Origin: Colias croceus
Taxonomy: Eukaryota; Arthropoda; Insecta; Lepidoptera; Pieridae
Reading direction: 5' to 3'
NCBI RefSeq assembly: GCF_905220415.1
Contig: NC_059539.1
Location: forward strand, 9,734,001 to 9,798,000
Length of the DNA: 64,000 nt
The notes below the pieces were generated by a model. The model ran no database searches. It worked only from the letters and a program-made list of their open reading frames with translations, and was not told where the DNA came from. Below are positions 1 to 13,400 of the stretch, piece by piece. The position numbers and the translations under genes were made by a program. The stretch's first letter is position 1. Each line of letters opens with the position of its first letter.

Positions 1-939
1 GCTACCCCAAAAACCATGAAAATGACACCCATGACAAAAAGATGTAAAATTTTCGTCGGCGCCATCTTGAATTTTAATTTTGACCTCATATTGGTTTATA
101 CCTACCCCCAAAACCATGAAAATGACACCCATGACAAAAGGATGTAAAATTTTCGTCGGCGCCATCTTGAATTTTAATTTTGACCTCATATTGGTTAATA
201 GGTACCCCAAAAACCATGAAAATGACAACCATGACGAAAAGATGTAAAATTTTCATCGGCGCTATCTTACATTTTAATTTTGACCTCATATTGGTTGATA
301 GCTACCCCAAAAACCATGAAAATGACACCCATGACAAAAAGATGTAAAATTTTCGTCGGCGCCATCTTGAATTTTAATTTTGACCTCATATTGGTTTATA
401 CCTACCCCCAAAACCATGAAAATGACACCCATGACAAAAGGATGTAAAATTTTCGTCGGCGCCATCTTGAATTTTAATTTTGACCTCATATTGGTTAATA
501 GGTACCCCAAAAACCATGAAAATGACACCCATGACGAAAAGATGTAAAATTTTCATCGGCGCTATCTTACATTTTAATTTTGACCTCATATTGGTTAATA
601 GCTACCCCAAAAACCATGAAAATGACACCCATGACAAAAAGATGTAAAATTTTCGTCGGCGCCATCTTGAATTTTAATTTTGACCTCATATTGGTTTATA
701 CCTACCCCAAAAACCAAGAAAATGAGACCCATGACAAAAAGATGTAAAATTTTCGTCGACGCCATCTTGAATTTTAGTTTTGACCTCATATTGGTTAAAA
801 CCTATCCCAAAAACCATGAAAATGACACCCATGACAAAAAGATGCAAATTATCGTCGGCGCAATCTTGAATTTTAATTTTGACTTCATATTGGTTAATAG
901 GTACCCCAAAAACCATGAAAATGACACCAATGACAAAAA
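1..939. repeat. Tandem satellite, 100 bp monomers in a 300 bp higher-order unit
   Basis: About 9.4 monomers of 100 bp run from the window edge. Each starts near a CTACCCCAAAAACCATGAAA-like block and ends near GACCTCATATTGG. Positions 1-300 and 301-600 are almost identical, and 601 onward begins the same way, while the three monomers inside a unit differ (for example at their first bases GC, CC, GG). The array is therefore a trimeric higher-order repeat. The last monomers (701-939) are more diverged and one has lost a base. Long minus-strand frames through it are by-products of the repeat. Confidence 0.95.
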
Positions 940-1394
940 GTTATTTCAACTAGAAACCATTTGGCGACAGTTTTTGGATAACATTTGAATGGGATTATCT
1001 AGTTTAAAAGAAATATCAAAATATCACCGAATGATGATCATTACAGAGTACCATCAATTTTGATTCATTTTAAAAATTTAATATAAAATTCATCCATATG
1101 ACTATAATTTAACTCTGAATTGGTAAAGACCAAAATTATGTGTTAGCACCATTATAATGTTTTTCTATAAAAAAATATTTTAAATGCCATGTCTGTTACT
1201 TCTGAGCTCTGTGAATTTTACTTGTATTTGAAACAGTTCACGCGGATGCGCGTTAGATGGCGCAAGAATTATTTGCGAAGTATTGTAGAAGCGGCGGATA
1301 GCAGTGGTTCGGGAAAGAAGTGTGAATGCTCAAGGTCACTCGCTCAGGGAACGACCTTAAAGATATTATACAGCAAATACCATATTTTACTTAC
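940..1394. other. Non-coding stretch between satellite and EF-Ts exon 2
   Basis: No exon with splice sites continuing EF-Ts could be found here. If the EF-Ts gene is intact, this is part of an intron that also contains the satellite array. Confidence 0.5.
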
Positions 1395-2173
1395 TTTTGT
1401 AATAGGTCCTTTAGCTTGCATGTGTGTGTGGGCGAATTTATAGCAAGCGAGCGTAGCATCTTCCATCATTTTGTGGAACTTTTCGTTCTTAGCCACAAAG
1501 TCAGTTTCACAGTTTAGCTCTACGAGAGCTCCGTGGTTCTTGTCAAATTTAACAGCAACAAGCCCCTGTAGTGCTTTCCTTCCAGCTAGCTTTGTTGCTT
1601 TTGCCCAACCCATGGCCTGTGCTTGCTCGTTCAGCCACGCTTCAGCCTGAAAATTCACAATAGTTTTTTTAAGTAAAATTGTCAAACTATAAAATATTTT
1701 TGTAGTTTGTTGATATAATATTATACTTTTATATTATATTAGCTAATTTTTAATTAATGATAATTTATATTAGCTTTACACAATAAAGTTTGCTCTTTAA
1801 TCATAACTGTTTTGAAAAATAAATGTTGTTCAAATTAAAACTTTTCTATTATTCTAAAAGCATGCAACATAAATAAATGAGTTGTTTTCCTACTCTCCTG
1901 TGTTGTAATTATGCCTGGACACTATTCTAGTTCTTAGCCCACACATTAGAATATTGCTTAACTTATACAATCGTTAATATTGTTAATCTTTTATTCATAA
2001 CTTGATATTACTGCTTTCATTACCTTATCACTATCATTATTATGCATTTCCAAGGCCTTCTTGCAGTTGGCAATAGTGTATCCTGTTTTCTTCCTTAGTT
2101 TAGCCAACAAAGATGATTCTGCGGCATGGCAACCAAAGCTTGTGTGGAAACTCCTTACTAATTGAAAGATCAT
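1395..2173 (-). CDS. Tsfm: Mitochondrial elongation factor EF-Ts, first two coding exons (partial)
   Basis: Exon 1 is 2173 down to 2024 (50 codons) and exon 2 is 1646 down to 1395 (84 codons). Borders are AAG|GTAATG, TTTTCAG|GCTGAAG and ACAAAA|GTAAGT, all in phase 0. EF-Ts is the guanine nucleotide exchange factor that recycles EF-Tu during mitochondrial translation. Residues 1-15 are basic and hydroxylated, as expected of a mitochondrial transit peptide. Residues 22-50 form the N-terminal UBA-like domain (LRKKTGYTIANCKKALE), which contacts EF-Tu. Exon 2 carries the core signature NCETDFVAKN at about residues 95-104. The animal protein is usually a little over 300 residues, so the C-terminal half must lie left of the window, beyond the satellite. 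It is transcribed divergently from the dynein gene. Membership of the family is clear; completeness cannot be judged. Confidence 0.9.
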
Positions 2174-2310
2174 CTGTAATTATAAAAGAAATTCCATTAC
2201 TTTTCTAAGAAATTATTTATTTGGCCATCCATTGTTATGTATGTGATTGATAAAATCATTGTTACATCAAGTTTTAAGTTGTAAATGAGTCATATATTTT
2301 ATTTTATTAA

Positions 2311-2485
2311 GGGCCGATTTTTCATTCCTTGGTTAAAATTTATCCATCCAATAAAATATTACACAAACATATTAAAATATCACCTGTAAACTGTCAAATA
2401 CGGGCAAGTAGAATACAATTTTGAAATGGTAGTTTAATACGCTATTCGACGAATAAGTTTTAACCAAGCATTGAAAAATCGGCCC
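2311..2485. mobile_element. MITE with TTAA target duplication
   Basis: A 175 bp element starts GGGCCGATTTTTCA and ends with its inverse TGAAAAATCGGCCC, flanked by TTAA at 2307-2310 and 2486-2489. The inverted homology continues inward, imperfectly, for about 50 bp (GCTTGGTTAAAA and inverse). There is no coding capacity. A TTAA duplication is typical of piggyBac-like transposases, so mobilisation by such an enzyme is inferred. Confidence 0.85.
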
Positions 2486-3007
2486 TTAATTACATTTAAA
2501 TAAATCATCTTAAGAAGCTTTTCTTAATGATGTTATTTACACATTCACACTCAGTGCTGTTATAAGAGTAGAATGAACACATGATTTTGCAATTACTTAA
2601 AAAAAGTATTTAGAGATATATTTCTGTTCTTATACTTTGAATTACAAAGTAAACTTTATTCTATGGTATAAATAAGTATAAGTATAAAATATTAATAAAA
2701 AAGTAAGCTTACACATAAGAACACTGTTCAATATCACATTAATCCTACTATCATACAAGTAGTAACTTTTCTATACACATCTGTTTACACAATTATTGAA
2801 ATAACAACACAACCAAAACATCAAAACAGCATTCACTAATTATTTTTTTGAGGATAATACAGCTAGATGATCCACTCATTCAAGCCTTGCTAAAGTAACT
2901 ATGTTTACATGGCCTGGTTTATGACATCATCACTCCACTCAGTTCAAGGCTATCAAACCATAACACAGAAATTCTGCATACATATAATTAGTAGCTATGT
3001 ACAGTCT

Positions 3008-3209
3008 CCCGTCCGATTAGGGCCCTTCTGGCCTCCTCCACTCAAGCGACAGCTCAAGCCGAGGTTCGTGGTCCCCGTCAAGGGGGGACGCCCTTGTGCA
3101 TGTCGCTACCAGGGCGAACCTTCAGTTCACCCCCGCGTCCGCGTTAAAATGTAGAAGCCCTTCTGGCTAACATTGAGAAACACCATACAAAAAAAAAAAA
3201 AAAAAAAAA
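3008..3209 (+). mobile_element. Short poly(A) retroposon with 12 bp target-site duplication
   Basis: The GC-richer body ends in 21 A residues (3189-3209). The 12 bp word TATGTACAGTCT stands on both sides, at 2996-3007 and 3210-3221, as left by target-primed reverse transcription. It could be a SINE or a 5'-truncated non-LTR element; the body could not be assigned to a family. Confidence 0.85.
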
Positions 3210-4016
3210 TATGTACAGTCTATAAGCTATACATGGCTAGTAGGCTCAGCAAAAGTATTCTATCTGTTACCTTAGAATATAATTTAACTGTTTGTTTCAT
3301 GACAAAAATCAAAACCTATAAATGAAAACAAAAATATTTAAGAATTGTATCATCCAGTTATATATAGATTAGTACTTTGATTACCTACATACTTGTGTGA
3401 AATCTTTATAACTGTCATAAGGTACTAAAACTGGCCGTGTGCAATTTGTATTCTACAATCGTATTAAAAAGATAGCATACGTTGTCATGGAGAAATCAAT
3501 AACTTTGCATTGTTATTTAATGATCAGTAGATCATAGGAGAGTTGATTTAAATAATATATTTATATTTACTCATAATCAAATGATGTAAAATAAGTGTTA
3601 TTTAAGAAATTTGAAGTCCAGAATACGAGAGAAGTTTGTATTTTTACCTTTTTAAAGCGATTAACAAAGTAAGTCGAGTTTCGTGAGGCGCAACAATATT
3701 GTTTTAATATTTTTCTTATACAATATTATTGAATTGGAATCACGTAAATCAATAAAATTGTACAAGATTTTGGTTAGAAAATTGAAAAATCCATCATTCT
3801 ACAACTTCAAGTTCTGTCAAACCCAAACTGTCATTGAGTGACAGCTTAAATTTCGTCGAAAAACTAGTCCGGTTATGGTACGAAATAATTGAAGTTATTA
3901 TGGAATTAATATATAAAAGATAAATAAAAAATAAAGCCAATTTGAAGCCAATAAAATTTGATGCTACTTTACATATAATTTTTTCTTAATTTTGCTATAT
4001 TGTTCGACAAATTTTC

Positions 4017-4053
4017 GAAATTCCCGCCATTGTACGTCAATTGGCGGGAATTT
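4017..4053. promoter_or_regulatory. Inverted pair of CCCGCC/GGCGGG boxes upstream of the dynein start
   Basis: Near-palindrome GAAATTCCCGCCA - 11 bp - TGGCGGGAATTTC, about 190 bp before the dynein start codon. The TTCCCGCC core resembles E2F-type sites. Binding is only inferred. Confidence 0.3.
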
Positions 4054-4238
4054 CAAATTAAAAAAAAAATTAACTATCATTTTTAAACTTTGTAACAAAG
4101 TTTCCTCCGAAGTCTTAAACATGAAAGTGTATCTAATAATTATAATTTTTGAATAATGCAAAACAACATGCAGTTTTCGATTGCTGTAAAATGTAAAATA
4201 TTGCTTTTATCAATAAGGTGAAATCCTAAGGTGAAATC

Positions 4239-7200
4239 ATGCAAAATAATAAGCCGACTCGGAAGAAAAGTCAACCTGGTCCATCCTCATCAGATGTAAA
4301 ATTACCTAAAATACCTAGAATTAGAATGCCCGAAGACTTTAAAATACGAACGCAACCGCTGTTTTCGCTTCCGGAAGAAGTGTTAAAATTGCCCCCGGCA
4401 CGGTCGAAAGCTGCAAAAATTCAAGCATCAAAAGCAGGACCTAGAAAAAGATCTAGCGGTAGGTATACTTGTAGGTCTTGTGAGTGTTTCAAAATGGTAT
4501 AGTTGGAGCTGTTTGGATGTTTATTTTCAGTAATGCAAAGCTTCACAGCCATGAGAAAAGCTCGAGAAGAGTTTAGAGCGAAATTGATGAACTTAATCTG
4601 CCAATCGTCGCCCGGGGAAGATGGTGATTCTATCCCCTCTGCTGAGGAGAAGAACATGTTACGATACTATTATTATGTGAGATATGGAATTGACACCATA
4701 CACGTTGCACCGCTTGATAATAAAATTATTTTACGGTGAGATCAATTTCATTTTTATAACAAAGCCGTTCTCTTGATATCGTTGCTAGGCTCACCTTAAT
4801 ATTATGATTTTGATTCTTTAAGATTTAAGTGAAATTTATTTGAATTTTAATAAAATTATTTATTAAAATCTTGAAATATTTTTGAAACGTTTACTGTGAA
4901 TATTATTAAAAAAATGCTGATAATATTATGTTTGTTTTCTTTTATTAAATTTTCACATATACAGAAATCATTTCTGAATAGTTCAAAACAAAAATCACTG
5001 TTTTAGGGTTCATAATTTAATACCAGCAAAACTTAAAAGATGGAAGGAAACTCTTTTTACATGCACAGATGAAATGAGAGAGGACTTCATGATGAGCATG
5101 AAAAAAGCCATCGTGGACTTCGTTCTGAAGGATCCTAATACGGTTTGAACACTTTTTGTTTGCTCAACATTGTATAAAGTAAAGACCTGAAGTAGATTAT
5201 TCTCGAATTTTAATTTACAAATAGTTTCGGTTAATTTCTAGGAAGAGTCTTTGGAAGAAGAAGATACACCCCTAAAACAAGAGCTAGCAAAAAAAGATGA
5301 TGCGTGGAGGAACCGCTATGTGGTCGCCAAGAAGTATGTGAACAAAAACCTGCACAGTGTGAACCCTTGTATTGCACAGGTCTTGCAAATATGGTGGAAG
5401 CAGTTCAAGTAAGAATACATTTGTGGCAGAAGTTAGAAAGCACATTTTTATTTGATTGGTTCGGTTGGTCTTGAATTTGAAGTTAAGTAAATATATTACG
5501 AAAAAGTTGATGAAGACAGTTATTGCGTGTTTTACCTATACATATATTGCACTTATTACTTCTAAAATTTTGGTATGGAGTATTTTGAAATATTTATGAA
5601 AGTACTTTTAAGCAGACATTGCTACATAGGTATGTAGCAATTACTGAATTGGAAAAAGATCTCGAAAATGTATGTTATATTTTATCGTTCGCATCAAAAA
5701 ACTGAAGTGATCCTCAATTGTGTAGCGACCTCCGTCTCATAAGCATGAAGGACATAATGACGACGCACGAGGCGTACGAGCTGCAGGACTTCTGCTTTGT
5801 GTGCAAGCGGCATATAGACGCCGCCGGAAATGTGCTAACACTGCAGTGGATACCCACTATACAAGCTGTGTTTTTGCAGGTGACCTGTGAATTGTTATTT
5901 ATTAAACTAACTTCTGCCTGCGTTGTCCAAAACTAAAAAAAAGTGCGTGTGTGCCGAGCACACGTGTCAGAAGTGAAACTTCTTTGGCAAGATTCAAAGA
6001 TAACAAATTCCTCACCTTATCAATGCGTCTAAAGAAGTTTCACTTCAAAAGTACACTGTTAAAATTTACTATTATTGTATAGCTGAGCGGCTAATTACAA
6101 ATTTAATAAGTACATGTAAATCCATTGGTCTCTATCCCATGATTATTAAAAAATGTACCAACCTATACTTTCGCAAGTGTAAATTGTTCAAAACAAGGGT
6201 TATTTTCGGTCAACTTGGTTGAAGTTAAAATCATCATCTTATTCGCAAAATATGAACAAGTAATAGATATTCTGTTTAATTAGATAATATACGTACTTAG
6301 TTAAAAAAAATCACTAAAAATATTATATTTATTTTTTAGGGTAGCAAAAAGAGACAAATCCCTGAACCTAAACAGGTGTCTAAGATGAAGCATTTCTACA
6401 ACTGCCTTGCTTGCATTATGACTTACAATTTGCAAACACTCTGTCTCAAGTCTATGAAAGAGTTTACCGATTACGTCATGGATGTTGGGGTAATACTTCC
6501 TTATAAATACTTTATTGTAATAATCGTAATACAATTTTAATACAAATTGGAATTGTTTTGAAATTTCGTTTAATTTTTAAAGATCCGAGAGAGCTGCTCG
6601 AAATTTTTCTACAAGGTTTCAGAATTTTCCAGATATTCGGAAAGGAATTCTTTGTCACTCAATTTGATTTATTTTCAGGGCATGAATCAGGGATTCGTTG
6701 TTAATTTAGCATTTCAAGATGATGCCATACAATTTGAGCCTTCCTTTAAGCAATTTAGAGATCAGCTTTGTCTTTTGTACGATTTCATAATAGACGCTTG
6801 TCGGCAGTCCCCTCGCTTGGAAACTCTGTTGTATCAGGATTACGTGATTACAAGTAGGGTTACATTACGGGTTAGTACACATTTCAAAATAAACTTTGTG
6901 TTTGCATTTTATATCACTGGGTAATTTCTCTTTGGTTTGAATTTTCAGCCAGTCATAGATAATGATTTAGTTGAAGATTACAAAAGGAAGATAGCGGATT
7001 TAATTAATGAGCAGAGAATAGGCCCTGAATTGCGTGTTCAGGATTTTGATGATTACGTTTGCTTACTTAATGGGGAGGTAAGCTCCAGCTTTCTGTATGC
7101 GGGTACTATAATTGCGAAACTTATTTGCTCTTTTTGTTCTTAAATATCAATTAATACTGACAAAAATACTGTTTGCTAACATACGTAACATGTGTGTTAC

Positions 7201-7450
7201 AGTCAGCAGCAAAAGTAGAGAGCTTCATAAAATCGATACCCGAGAAAACTTTTGAAGAATACTGCGAAGAAGCGGTGAAATTTGTTAACTTGGCGCGGGA
7301 AATACCATCCAAGTTGGAAGGCACGATCACAATCGGCATGTTTCGTATGCAGAGAGGGGATTTGATCACTTCGCTGAAGGGAGCTGCTACAAGATTAGCT
7401 AATACTCTGCTGAGGAGAATGACGGAGGATTACCAGAATATGATAAGATC
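4239..7450 (+). CDS. DNAH7: Dynein exons 1-9: N-terminal tail (aa 1-534)
   Basis: Exons 4239-4458, 4531-4735, 5007-5142, 5242-5408, 5726-5879, 6340-6489, 6679-6870, 6949-7077, 7203-7450. The first 75 residues are basic, proline-rich and disordered-looking. The conserved part starts around YYYYVRYGIDTIHVAPLD (exon 2) and DEMREDFMMSMKKAIVDF (exon 3). The tail binds intermediate and light chains and docks the motor on the doublet. Several donors are weak: GTTTGA after exon 3, GTTAGT after exon 7 and GTTAGC after exon 9. Each was chosen because the joined frame continues the family sequence. The intron after exon 5 holds a dispersed MITE-like repeat. Confidence 0.88.
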
Positions 7451-10400
7451 GTTAGCATCCTTATTTTTGAAAATATGCGTATAATTTTTTTCGCACCTGC
7501 TTTCAATCTCGATTAAATACTTATGATTTTACGTTATTTCAAATTATTTGTGCGCCTTAAAATTGTATTAGTTAAGAAAACTAGCAAAGTACATTATTAC
7601 AACTACTTTCTCTGAAATTTTTATTTAGATAAAAATCAAAAATAAGAGAAAAACATCATGAATTATCCACTCTTCTATACCATAAAAAATATTTTTCACA
7701 TCTACCCTTAATTTGTTCAAGCATAAATAAGAAAATAACTACTACAATACCTACTATAGCCCCACTTAATCCCAAATTGACAGCATATACGACGAGTACT
7801 CCACCATAGCCACAACCTTGCTAACTCCACCACCAGATACAGCCGCTCTTATGGACCTTATAGCCTATTGTAAGAAAGTAGAGGACATTCTGTTAGACGA
7901 AATGGAAGACAAATTGAGGAATGTGCTGCGGTATATTATCTTCCTCGGGGACTATACTACGTTCACACCGTTGGAGATGAAGGCGAATAATCAGACTTTC
8001 CATTGGTAGGTATAGATGGGTTGGAAGTTTAGCCATCTTTTTCTTGGCACTTTTAGAAATTACATCATTTTCCTTTGTAATTCTTTTAGAGTTTAATGTT
8101 TCCAGCGTTACTATTAGTGTATGAAATAATAATAAATTGTTTATTGTATTGTTTGGGTTTACTGTTTTGAATGGGTATAATTTATGATCGTCAGGTATGG
8201 AAGAATGCCAGGAGTAACGGAGGAATGTAAAGTGATATGCGACCAAAAGAAGATAGAATATCAAGAGCTATTAAAAGTAAGTTTGTTAGTGATTTGGGTA
8301 ATATTTTGAACTGAAATACATTTTAACTTTTACGAATAAAATCGTATATAAATTGATATTTCCGATATAACTGTTTACATTTGAATGAACAGGTCCGCAT
8401 CGCCAAGTTTATCGAAGATCTCGATATATTCGAGGAGCAATGCAACGAGCTGCAATATTGGGGCGATATCAACGAATTGCCAAAATACGTTACCCGTGCG
8501 CGGCGTCTTGATGAAAAGTTAGATTTTTATTTATTACCTACCACATTTTCAGGTTAAATTGCATTCTATCGGAGATTCGTGCGAAAATATACGTTGGAAT
8601 TTTTGGCAATATTTTATTTACATTTTATTTTGTTAGCGAAAATTTCTTATACGAGTCATCAAATTCAACAATTTTGAATTGAATGAAGAATATCAAAGTG
8701 AATGCAATTATTAATTACAGTTTTATCACAACAATTTTGATAGGTTAGCTAATGCATTGGTAAAGATCGATCAGTTCAACGAGGAAGAGACATCATTTGG
8801 CTGGGAAGTGTCGCAGTACCCCAAGAGAAAAGCTGTATACGATAGACTTGTGCCCTTCAAGAAATTGTTCGACGCTGGCTATGATTTCCTTGAAAAGTAT
8901 AATAATTGGATGAAGTCCAGGGTAATTTTAATATTTCAAATATAATTTCTTATTAGAGTTGGTAGAGTATATTATATTATTACATTTTTAACCGACTTCA
9001 AAAAAAGGAGGAGGTTATCAATTCGGCCGGTATGTTTTTTTATGTATGTACACCGATTACTCCGAGGTTTCTGAACCGATTTACGTGATTCTTTTTTTTT
9101 GTTCGATGCGGGATGGTGTCGAATTGGTCCCATAAAAATTTTATTCGGATAGGCCCAGTAGTTTTTATTTTACGAGCATTTTTGTCTGTATTTGTAAATA
9201 TTGCAAGTGCAAGTTTGAAGTCGGTTGTTTTTAACGCAGTTATCACTTGTAAAGAAGAAAGTATTGACTCAAAATAATATTTTATTTAGGTGGGTAGCTA
9301 CGACCCAGAAGATATTGAAGGCGATGTTGGTTATTACTATAAAATTGTGTACAAATTGGAAAAGTCTTTCCAAGAAAGTCCTGCTACGTTTCAACTTGCT
9401 CAATCAGTTCGGTGAGAAATAAAAACTTTATTTCCTTTTTTCGTATAAAAAAAATACTTTTTTTTAAATCTCTAATAAGGAATACTATTTTTTATAAATA
9501 ATTATTAGGCAGCATGCGTAGTAATTTTTCGGAACGTTTTATCGATAGTTCATCATGCTGAAAATTATGAAATAGCAAAACAAGAAAACTTTACCTACGT
9601 AAAGCCTGTAAGCTCATATTGGTTTTGATACGTGAAAATGTAAAATAAAATTTTAAACTTTAGGCAGAAAATGGAAGATTTCAAGACTCACATGCCCATA
9701 ATAAATACCCTCGGTAATCCGGGTATGAAACCTCGCCATTGGGAGAAAGTATCAGAAATTGTTGGCTTTCCTATCGTTGTTGATGAAGAGTTGTCACTAG
9801 AGAAAGTGATTGATTTCAATCTAGTGGATTATATTGAGAAGTTTGAGAGCATTTCTGAAGCAGCTACTAAAGAAAATAACCTGGAGAAAGCTTTGGATAA
9901 GATGATGAAGGAATGGGCGGACCTTAAATTCGACATCCTGCCTTATAAGTCAGTGACTTCTGAATTTCATCTTCTGTTTATTCTTATGAAGAACTATTTG
10001 GTAATGAGTTTTTATGTTTTAGGGATACTGGAACTTATATTCTGTCGAGTGTTGACGAAATACAGCTTTTGTTAGATGACCATATTGTCAAAACGCAGAC
10101 GATGAAAAACTCGCCGTATATAAAACCATTTGAAGAGACTATTATGTAAGCCAACTTATAGATATATCCTACTTTATTAATATTTGAAAATCCCCTAAAA
10201 TATTTCTTTTTTATTAGTGACTGGGAAGGCAAGTTAGTGTTACTTCAGGAGATATTGGACGAATGGCTCAAAGTTCAAGCTACGTGGATGTACTTGGAGC
10301 CTATATTCTCCTCCCCTGATATTCAGCAGCAAATTCCTGAGGAGGGAAGAAGATTCAGTGCTGTTGATAAGGTGATAATATCTTGATTGAAAAATAAATA

Positions 10401-13400
10401 AGACTGGGAAGTGAATATCTATCTTATAGTTACCGATCATCTAATACTTACTAACCTAATATAGTAAAACTATGAAAAATGGACTGTTATAGTTGTTTTT
10501 GTATGTAAAATCATCACTAGTATCCACATTGATGATGTTATATATATTAATTACTATTTTACTGTACCAAAATAGATGTGGCGTGAAATTATGAAAGCAG
10601 CTTTCACGGAACCGCGTGTACTTGACGTTATAACCATCGAGAAAATGTTGGACAGACTCAAGAAATCCAATAATCTCTTGGAGATGGTCCAACGTGGTCT
10701 CAACGCGTATCTCGAGAAGAAGCGCTTGTACTTCCCGAGATTCTTCTTCTTATCTAACGATGAGCTGCTGGAAATTCTGTCAGAAACAAAAGATCCTATG
10801 CGGTAGGTACAGATGGAATATTTTTGTGTTCTTAGGTCTATTTTGTATGTAGGAATAGTTATAATAAAAGTCAGTTGATTTTTAAAATAATTATTTAAAA
10901 TCGTTAGTCGTTCAATAGCTTCATACATTTATGAAACCATTTCATTTCTCTTTGCGAGAACGTTAAAGCCTTTAAAAGTTGACAAGTGTAGAGAAAGGTA
11001 CGTTTCAACTTATTGGTATAAATTCGAGCTAAGCTTTTCAAACATAGAGTAGGTACGCTTTAAATGTCAGAGAAGCCTTTCAACTCTAAAATTTACACAA
11101 AAGATTACTTTTTCTTTTCTTGCACTATTGAAAGAAGCACTTAGAACTGAAGTTAAAAGTTTATTTTTCATTGAAATTGTATTTAGCGTTCACCTCTGAA
11201 TAGCATTTTTGTAAGAAAATGTTAGTAGATTTTTACAAGAATACCGTAATTCATTTTCATTATAATTGTTCATACCATACATTATGAATGAATGAATGAA
11301 AATGTTTTATTACTTTGAAAATAAATACATAAAGTAAAGACAAGACTTAACAGAAACAGCAAAGGACGACCTTATCGCTAATATTGTTTGTACGCAGAAA
11401 ATTTTAATGAAATGTTAAAAAATAAATATTAGAAATATGCTCGTAAAAGTTTTCTTATTGAAATATAATTTAATTTTTGTTCTACTTTAATATGTGAAAA
11501 CATAAACATCGATGATATTATAGCGTCCAACCGCACCTCAAGAAGTGTTTCGAGGGCATAGCGAAACTATCGTTCACCGAAGACATGGTGGTGACTCACA
11601 TGCGTTCTTCCGAGGGAGAGATTGTGGAGCTCACTATTACTATCAATACCGCTGCGGCTAGGGGACAAGTGGGTTTTGAATTATTTTTTTGTTTTTTGTA
11701 ATGAAAATGAAATGTGTGGTAGGATAGGAAAATTGTATGGTTACCTTTTCAATTTTCAATTTATTTTCTCATATTTCTTTAATCCTCATTTATTATAATT
11801 AATCATCTACGAAACCGAAATCTTAAAAAATTGAAAACGTCCTTCTTTCTCTTGCCAATCATGAAGATCGCCTATTAACCACATAAAAATGCAATATTTT
11901 TTTCAAAATATTAAGCACCCTAAATAATGAAATGATGTAAAATATTTTTTTTAAACATGATTTAGGTGGAGAAATGGTTGTTAGAGCTGGAGATAGCAAT
12001 GAAATCGTCTGTACATCACGTAGTGGCGTTATCGTACGATGATTACTTGAAACGGCCAAGGGAGAATTGGGTGTTGATCTGGCCCGGACAGGCTGTAAGT
12101 TGATTCTATAAATAATTACATTTTTAATTAAATATATCAGATTTTGCTCAAATTTGAAAATTTGGTGAAATAAATTGAACGACGTTGAAACAATTGAGGA
12201 GACCATTTTTACATTTAAGTAAAGAAAAATGAAGATAATTCTATAATATAAAAAAAAACCTTTAAAATAATCTTAAACCCACTAATCACAATATAATTTG
12301 ATTGTAAGAAATGTTCCATCCGCGCAGTCAGTCCAATAAAACTTAAAACGAATCATATCAAATCAGGTACAATGCATAGCGATGACGTTCTGGACGTCCG
12401 AAGTAACGGAAGCTATCCACATCAGTATACCGGCCATGAGGGCTTATTGGGATAAGTGTAACTACCAGATTTCCAAGATTGTCGACTTGGTCCGAGGCGA
12501 ACTGAGTTTGCAGAACAGGATAACATTGGGTAAGTTATTGTCTCAAACCTTTTAACTGGGATATTTTTCAGGGACTTATTTTTTGGGTGTACGAAGTAAA
12601 AGTAGCGAAGTATCAATAGGTCCATAATAAAATTTCCTATTTCAGGTGCTTTAGTAGTATTGGATGTGCATGCTAGAGATGTGTTAATGGAGCTCATTGA
12701 ATTCAACGTGCAAACTGATAATGACTTTAATTGGCTCTCTCAAATTAGGTATTACTGGGAGGTAAGTCACTTATTGCTTAATTTTAATTTTCTGTGTGAT
12801 TTTTTCAAATTTGATTATAATTCATACAATTTTCTTTGTGTGCAATTAGAACAAAGTAAATTTATTTTATAGAACATAATATTGTAGTTATCATCAATTA
12901 AATTTGGCAGGAACAAGAAGAAGACCTAAGTTGGCAGATAGCAACAAGAATGATAAACTCTCAACTAATGTATGGTTATGAATATCTCGGTAATACAGGA
13001 CGATTAGTGGTGACTCCGCTCACCGATCGGTGCTTTAGGACTTTGTTTGGAGCCTTGCATCTTAATCTTGGTAAGTTTAAAAGAGATGGGTGAAATTTTA
13101 TATGCGATGTATGTTTTGGTTGCAAAAGATATACTAAAAAGAATGAAAGAGGTCTTTGTTGAGGTGGGTAACCAATGCGTAGAGCTGACCATTTTAGAAT
13201 TTAATTCACATAAATAATTATAAAGTATTATCAATTTCTTGAAAATATGCTGAAATTGTTTGTTTTTGAAGGTGGAGCACCAGAAGGACCAGCTGGGACT
13301 GGAAAAACAGAAACCACAAAAGATTTGGCTAAAGCAGTCGCTAAACAATGTGTTGTATTCAACTGTTCAGATGGTTTGGATTATATTGCGCTTGGGAAAT

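Larger units (their letters stand above)
2174..4238. other. Divergent intergenic region between EF-Ts and the dynein gene
   Basis: About 2.06 kb of AT-rich DNA that must hold the promoters of both divergent genes. Apart from the MITE at 2311-2485, the retroposon at 3008-3209 and the inverted CCCGCC pair at 4017-4053, I see no coding exon. No clear TATA box or full ciliary X-box could be recognised. Confidence 0.6.

Noticed and set aside
1..916. Several 64-102 residue frames in the satellite, and a possible CRISPR-like regular repeat
   Set aside because: The frames arise because the 300 bp unit is divisible by three. The monomers are contiguous, with no unique spacers, so it is a satellite and not a CRISPR array.
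1189..1443. An 84-residue plus-strand frame
   Set aside because: It overlaps EF-Ts exon 2 in antisense, has no recognisable domain and starts in AT-rich non-coding DNA.
3479..3500. Possible ciliary X-box GTTGTCATGGAGAA upstream of the dynein gene
   Set aside because: The second half does not fit the RFX consensus and the site lies 740 bp from the start codon.
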